From Natrialbaceae archaeon B1-Br10_E2g27 (GTDB taxonomy: Archaea > Halobacteriota > Halobacteria > Halobacteriales > Natrialbaceae), in NCBI GenBank assembly GCA_001563885.1, contig LKMM01000101.1:1-8185 (forward strand): 8,185 bases of DNA. Direction: 5' to 3'. The notes below the pieces were generated by a model. That model saw only the letters and a program-made list of their open reading frames with translations. It did no database searches and was not told where the DNA came from. Shown here one piece after another: positions 5,385 through 8,185 of this stretch; the first letter of the stretch is position 1; the number at the start of each line of letters is the position of its first letter. The position numbers and the translations under genes were made by a program.

Positions 5385-8185
5385 TCAGGTTGTTCGTAAA
5401 TTGTCAGTGCTTGGCTCGTAGACCTCGCCTTTCTGTTTGAGTTTCTCGATTTCGTGTTCGGCTTTCGACTGATCCATACCGATCTCCGTCGCTCGTTCGA
5501 GGACGATATCGATCGGGGCACCCTCGTCGTACTCCTCTTCGACGTCGGCGATCAGCCCCTTGATATTCTTGATCCGGTCGCGCTGGGATTTCGAGGTGCC
5601 GGCCTCGACGATGTCAGCGTCGAACTCGCCCGTCTCGGGGTCGACCCCGATATCCTGCAGACACGAGCGGACGATCTCGATCACTCGCCTGGCGTCGTGT
5701 TCTTCGACCGTATCGGAGAGGCGAACCCGCGCGCTCGCTTCCGACAGTCGGACCAGCGCCTCGAGTTTGCGTGCCGTCACCGGAACGGGTGCGTCCTCGT
5801 CGGCCCCCTTCGAACGCAGATCGACGTAGAAATCCCGGATTGCATTGCGGGCTTCCTCGGTCATTCGCGGATGACAGTTCTGTTTGGCGAACGCGATATA
5901 CTTTCGCAGGAGTTCGGCGTCGATATCCGGATCGACCGACTCGGTCATCTCGTCGATCTCTTCGGTACTGACCTCGAGTGAGGACAGTTGTTCGCGCTGG
6001 GTGGTCAACTCGCCAGCATAGTTCGTCGTCAGGATATGTTCGGCGAGATTTCGATCTTTTTCCTCGTCCGGTTGATCGGTAACTGTAAAGATGAGGTCAA
6101 ACCGCGAGATGAGCGCCGGCTCTAAGTCGATCTGTTCGCCGATCGGCTCATACTGGTCGAACCGACCGTATTTGGGGTTTGCCGCCCCGAGTAGCGAACA
6201 GCGCGATTTGAGCGTCGCGTTGATGCCGGCTTTCGAGACCGAGATTTTCTGTTGCTCCAAAGCTTCGTGCATGGCACTGCGGTCTTCGCTTCTCATCTTG
6301 TCGAGTTCGTCGACGGCTGCGATGCCTTGGTCTGCGAGTACGAGCGCGCCGGCCTCGAGGGTCCACTGTTGGCCGTCACCAAAGTCGTCGCGAACGGCAG
6401 CCGCTGTGTTGTGCGTCACAACGCCGTTTGCGACGAAGTTGTGCGTCTCGGGGACAGTGAGATCGAATACTTCCTTTTCGCCGGTGTCGACTGCGGCGAC
6501 AACTTCCTCCCAGCAGAGGGATGCGTCAACGGCCTCTTCGATAATCGACCTGGTTTCGCCGAGGTCGACAGCCTCGAGCAACCCTCGTGCTCGTTCTCGG
6601 CCGGGATTGTCACCCCTATTGATGTTCGTGTGGTAGTTGCCCGCCGGCGCGTCGACGGTCGCCAACGCACCGCCGACAGGGATCGTTTCGCCGCGTCGGG
6701 CAGCATCATCAGTGATGGTCTCGAGTGCGGCCTGTTTCGTCGGACAACCAAACCCGATTGCTGCGGCATATTGATCGATATCTTGTCCATAGCACTCGAG
6801 ATGGTACTGGACGTGCTTGGATTCGACCTCGTGGCCGTTCTTGAGGACAAAAACACCACGACGGTCGCGTTCGCGAAGACGTGCATTGACGCCGTACGTT
6901 TCGAGCATGAGCTGAACCTGCTGGGCGAACGACTCGCTGATCGTAGAAAAATGAATACTCGAGCCACCGTTCGTTCGCGCGGAGACGGAACCGTCGGCGT
7001 CCATCAGCCCGCGTAGGAAGGCCCCAGCATGTTCGCAAGTGGTCAATCGGGAATCGAGTTGGAGATTCTCTTTCGGCGTTTTCATCCCAACGTTCGAAAC
7101 GAATCGAGCAATAGTTGCGCTGTGTAACCTGATACACGGAACCTTGTTGTCCTGGTATTCGATTTCGGGCCGTTTATCGAAAGTATCGTCGATGATCTCG
7201 ATAGCCCGCTCGAGAATCGATTCGTCGCTGTTTGAAATTCGAATATGCCCCCGGTTCTTACCTCGACGCGAAATCATGATGTCCCCGTCTCCGAATATCA
7301 ACCCGAGTAAGTAACACAGATCGTCATCGAAGCTATCGGGAATCCGAACACTATCACCGTGACGGGCCATCGCGCAGTCGATTGAGAGCTCTTCAAATGT
7401 GAGATCGATCGACTCAAGCACTCGCTCGAGTTTCCCCATCGGGATGTGACGATTCCTGATCGTATCGTAGACGAAGGCTTCGGAAAGGTCGAGTTCGCTG
7501 GCTGCCTCCCGCAGCGTTCCAAACGTCTCACAGAGCTGTCGGCGAAGGCGAACGATAGAGTCATCGCTGAGTTTCAGTTTCTCGTTCGTAAATTCGAGAT
7601 ACTCCTCGATCGGGGGCGTCGTTCGGTCGATATCACTGTATTTCGGTATCGCGACGTACTCGCCGACGTCGATATCGGCGATTGGTTTCCACTCGAGACC
7701 GTCATCATCACACGTCAACACCGGGGTATTTTGTGACGCTTCGAGTTCTTTGCCACGTTCTGTCTCGATCAGCCGACACGGTTTCGGCGGCATCCGCCAG
7801 ACGTGCGAGCCCGACCGGGACTCGAGGGCTCCTGCCTCACGATCGAAGGTGTATAGCTCGACATCGTCCTCGACGCCAGTTTCGGCATCGACGGACTCGG
7901 GAAGCCGGCGTTCGACGATCGACCGGATTTCCTGGAAGCCATCGTTCGTATGCACTAGCGTTTCTCCCGTCACACAGAGCCCCGCCGATGAGGACCCCTT
8001 TCCGGAGGTGTAGACAGAGCGAGGTGCAATATTTTGGATATATCCAAGCATCTGAGAGTTATGAGAGACAATCCCGTTCGAAATGTAGTTGTGGGTTCGC
8101 TCGACCTCGAGGTCGTACACCCAGTTTTCGGTCGGAGTACGGGTTTCGATCGATTCGATCTGCTCTGTCCCCACAAACGGCTGAG
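5385..8185 (-). CDS. mcm: MCM replicative DNA helicase with two inteins (5' end cut)
   Basis: The frame is open to the right window edge, so the N-terminal DNA-binding domains and the start lie outside. Residues here are counted from the codon at 8174, which is internal. MCM-derived sequence is S40-L66 and T590-T929; the rest is intein. Joined, it reads SQMLGYIQNIAPRSVYTSGKGSSSAGL then TAAAVRDDFGDG, the family's sequence after Walker A. Walker B is VDELD at 621-625, sensor 1 is AANPKYGRF with N666, the arginine finger region is ISRFDLIF with R691, and sensor 2 is TARKLEALVRL with R802. A winged-helix domain fills about 862-922. The hexamer unwinds DNA at replication forks using ATP. Both inteins must be removed to restore the ATP site. 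The stop codon is 3 bp from the convergent tfb stop, so the 3' ends of the two mRNAs should overlap. The exteins are clearly GC-rich compared with the intein. Confidence 0.96.
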   Translation of the reverse strand, partial: QPFVGTEQIESIETRTPTENWVYDLEVERTHNYISNGIVSHNSQMLGYIQNIAPRSVYTSGKGSSSAGLCVTGETLVHTNDGFQEIRSIVERRLPESVDAETGVEDDVELYTFDREAGALESRSGSHVWRMPPKPCRLIETERGKELEASQNTPVLTCDDDGLEWKPIADIDVGEYVAIPKYSDIDRTTPPIEEYLEFTNEKLKLSDDSIVRLRRQLCETFGTLREAASELDLSEAFVYDTIRNRHIPMGKLERVLESIDLTFEELSIDCAMARHGDSVRIPDSFDDDLCYLLGLIFGDGDIMISRRGKNRGHIRISNSDESILERAIEIIDDTFDKRPEIEYQDNKVPCIRLHSATIARFVSNVGMKTPKENLQLDSRLTTCEHAGAFLRGLMDADGSVSARTNGGSSIHFSTISESFAQQVQLMLETYGVNARLRERDRRGVFVLKNGHEVESKHVQYHLECYGQDIDQYAAAIGFGCPTKQAALETITDDAARRGETIPVGGALATVDAPAGNYHTNINRGDNPGRERARGLLEAVDLGETRSIIEEAVDASLCWEEVVAAVDTGEKEVFDLTVPETHNFVANGVVTHNTAAAVRDDFGDGQQWTLEAGALVLADQGIAAVDELDKMRSEDRSAMHEALEQQKISVSKAGINATLKSRCSLLGAANPKYGRFDQYEPIGEQIDLEPALISRFDLIFTVTDQPDEEKDRNLAEHILTTNYAGELTTQREQLSSLEVSTEEIDEMTESVDPDIDAELLRKYIAFAKQNCHPRMTEEARNAIRDFYVDLRSKGADEDAPVPVTARKLEALVRLSEASARVRLSDTVEEHDARRVIEIVRSCLQDIGVDPETGEFDADIVEAGTSKSQRDRIKNIKGLIADVEEEYDEGAPIDIVLERATEIGMDQSKAEHEIEKLKQKGEVYEPSTDNLRTT
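6873..7328 (-). other. LAGLIDADG (DOD) homing endonuclease core within intein
   Basis: Residues about 283-434 counted from 8174. The first dodecapeptide is YLLGLIFGDGDI (288-299) with acidic D296; the second is FLRGLMDADGSV (386-397) with D394. Both catalytic acids are present. Between them is the block D region GMKTPKENLQLDSRL (363-377), with the conserved Lys-Thr-Pro. Block H, VQLMLETYGVNARL (420-433), follows the second motif. A two-motif single-chain enzyme of this kind would cleave the intein-less mcm allele and promote homing. Both motifs look functional, so the element does not appear decayed. Confidence 0.88.
7419..7523 (-). other. Probable helix-turn-helix segment inside the intein
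   Basis: Residues about 218-252 counted from 8174 (LREAASELDLSEAFVYDTIRN, then HIPMGKLERVLESIDL beginning about 243) resemble a Cro/C1-type or IS-type helix-turn-helix. The pattern is a helix with small residues, a short turn after LDLS, then a recognition helix. It lies between block B and the first LAGLIDADG motif and may add DNA-binding specificity to the endonuclease. This is based on pattern only. Confidence 0.5.
7977..8057 (-). other. mcm: 27-residue MCM extein between two inteins
   Basis: Encodes SQMLGYIQNIAPRSVYTS and then GKGSSSAGL. In other MCMs the residue before this Ser is the Walker A lysine (GDPGxGK-S), so the first intein should split the P-loop between its Lys and Ser. The last residue Leu joins directly to TAAAVRDD after the second intein is removed. 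Confidence 0.93.
8058..8185 (-). mobile_element. First MCM intein, C-terminal 42 residues only
   Basis: The visible end reads WVYDLEVERTHNYISNG (block F) and then IVSHN (block G), with penultimate His, terminal Asn and Ser as +1 extein nucleophile, which is a complete C-terminal splicing centre. The rest, including the N-terminal splicing half and any endonuclease, is beyond the right edge. The GTG at 8174 lies inside this intein and is not a start codon. Confidence 0.93.

Larger units (their letters stand above)
6408..7976 (-). mobile_element. Complete MCM intein (second), 523 aa, with homing endonuclease
   Basis: In-frame insertion from C67 to N589, between MCM residues ...SSSAGL and TAAAV.... 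Block A is CVTGETLVHTNDGF with nucleophile Cys1. Block B is KELEASQNTPVLT (142-154), which lacks the usual TxxH motif. Block F is EVFDLTVPETHNF (568-580). Block G is ANGVVTHN, with penultimate His and terminal Asn, followed by Thr as +1 nucleophile. Between the splicing halves lies a LAGLIDADG endonuclease, preceded by a probable helix-turn-helix. The frame is intact throughout, so it is expected to splice as protein and may still be mobile. Composition supports insertion: by hand count 7081-7140 is about 47% GC against about 67% for the extein stretch 5761-5820. Splicing and endonuclease activity are inferred from motifs. Confidence 0.95.

Noticed and set aside
6252..7016. Plus-strand open frame across the intein/MCM boundary
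   Set aside because: It crosses the extein-intein junction antisense to two conserved coding regions and has no recognisable motif.
6408..7976. Free-standing homing endonuclease gene or group I intron
   Set aside because: The insertion is fully in frame, has protein-splicing blocks A, F and G at its ends and no stop codon, so it is an intein.
8172..8174. GTG as the start of the right-hand minus-strand gene
   Set aside because: It falls inside the C-terminal domain of the first intein; the frame stays open to the window edge and the true mcm start is outside.

Overview
The window looks like chromosomal DNA of a haloarchaeon. The coding sequence is GC-rich, the predicted proteins are rich in Asp and Glu, and the gene set is archaeal: a TFB-type general transcription factor, an MCM replicative helicase carrying inteins, and a soluble haloarchaeal-type chemotaxis transducer. 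Frequent CTCGAG-like words recall the Natrialba/Natrinema/Haloterrigena group, but that placement is only an impression.

Left part (1-1491), minus strand. The start of a radical SAM enzyme runs off the left edge. A short intergenic stretch follows, with three copies of a 31-bp direct repeat. Then comes pdxS, the catalytic lyase subunit of pyridoxal 5'-phosphate synthase. Its amidotransferase partner pdxT is not in the window.

Middle part (1492-5381), plus strand. A 184-bp divergent spacer separates pdxS from a soluble PAS-containing methyl-accepting transducer. After it come an ornithine cyclodeaminase/alanine dehydrogenase family enzyme and a divergent TFB (transcription factor IIB) with its own TATA box.

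Right part (5385-8185), minus strand. The mcm gene is convergent with tfb, 3 bp apart, and its 5' end lies outside the window. It is interrupted by two inteins. Only the last 42 residues of the first are present; it ends inside the ATPase P-loop. The second is a complete 523-residue intein with a LAGLIDADG homing endonuclease and a probable helix-turn-helix. Only 27 residues of MCM separate the two.

The genes do not form one pathway. The spacing suggests mostly separate transcription units. The most notable items are the paired inteins in the MCM catalytic core, with the second lacking the usual block B histidine, and the helically phased direct repeats between pdxS and the radical SAM gene. 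I see no RNA genes, insertion sequences or CRISPR arrays, and no gene-free stretch longer than 300 bases.
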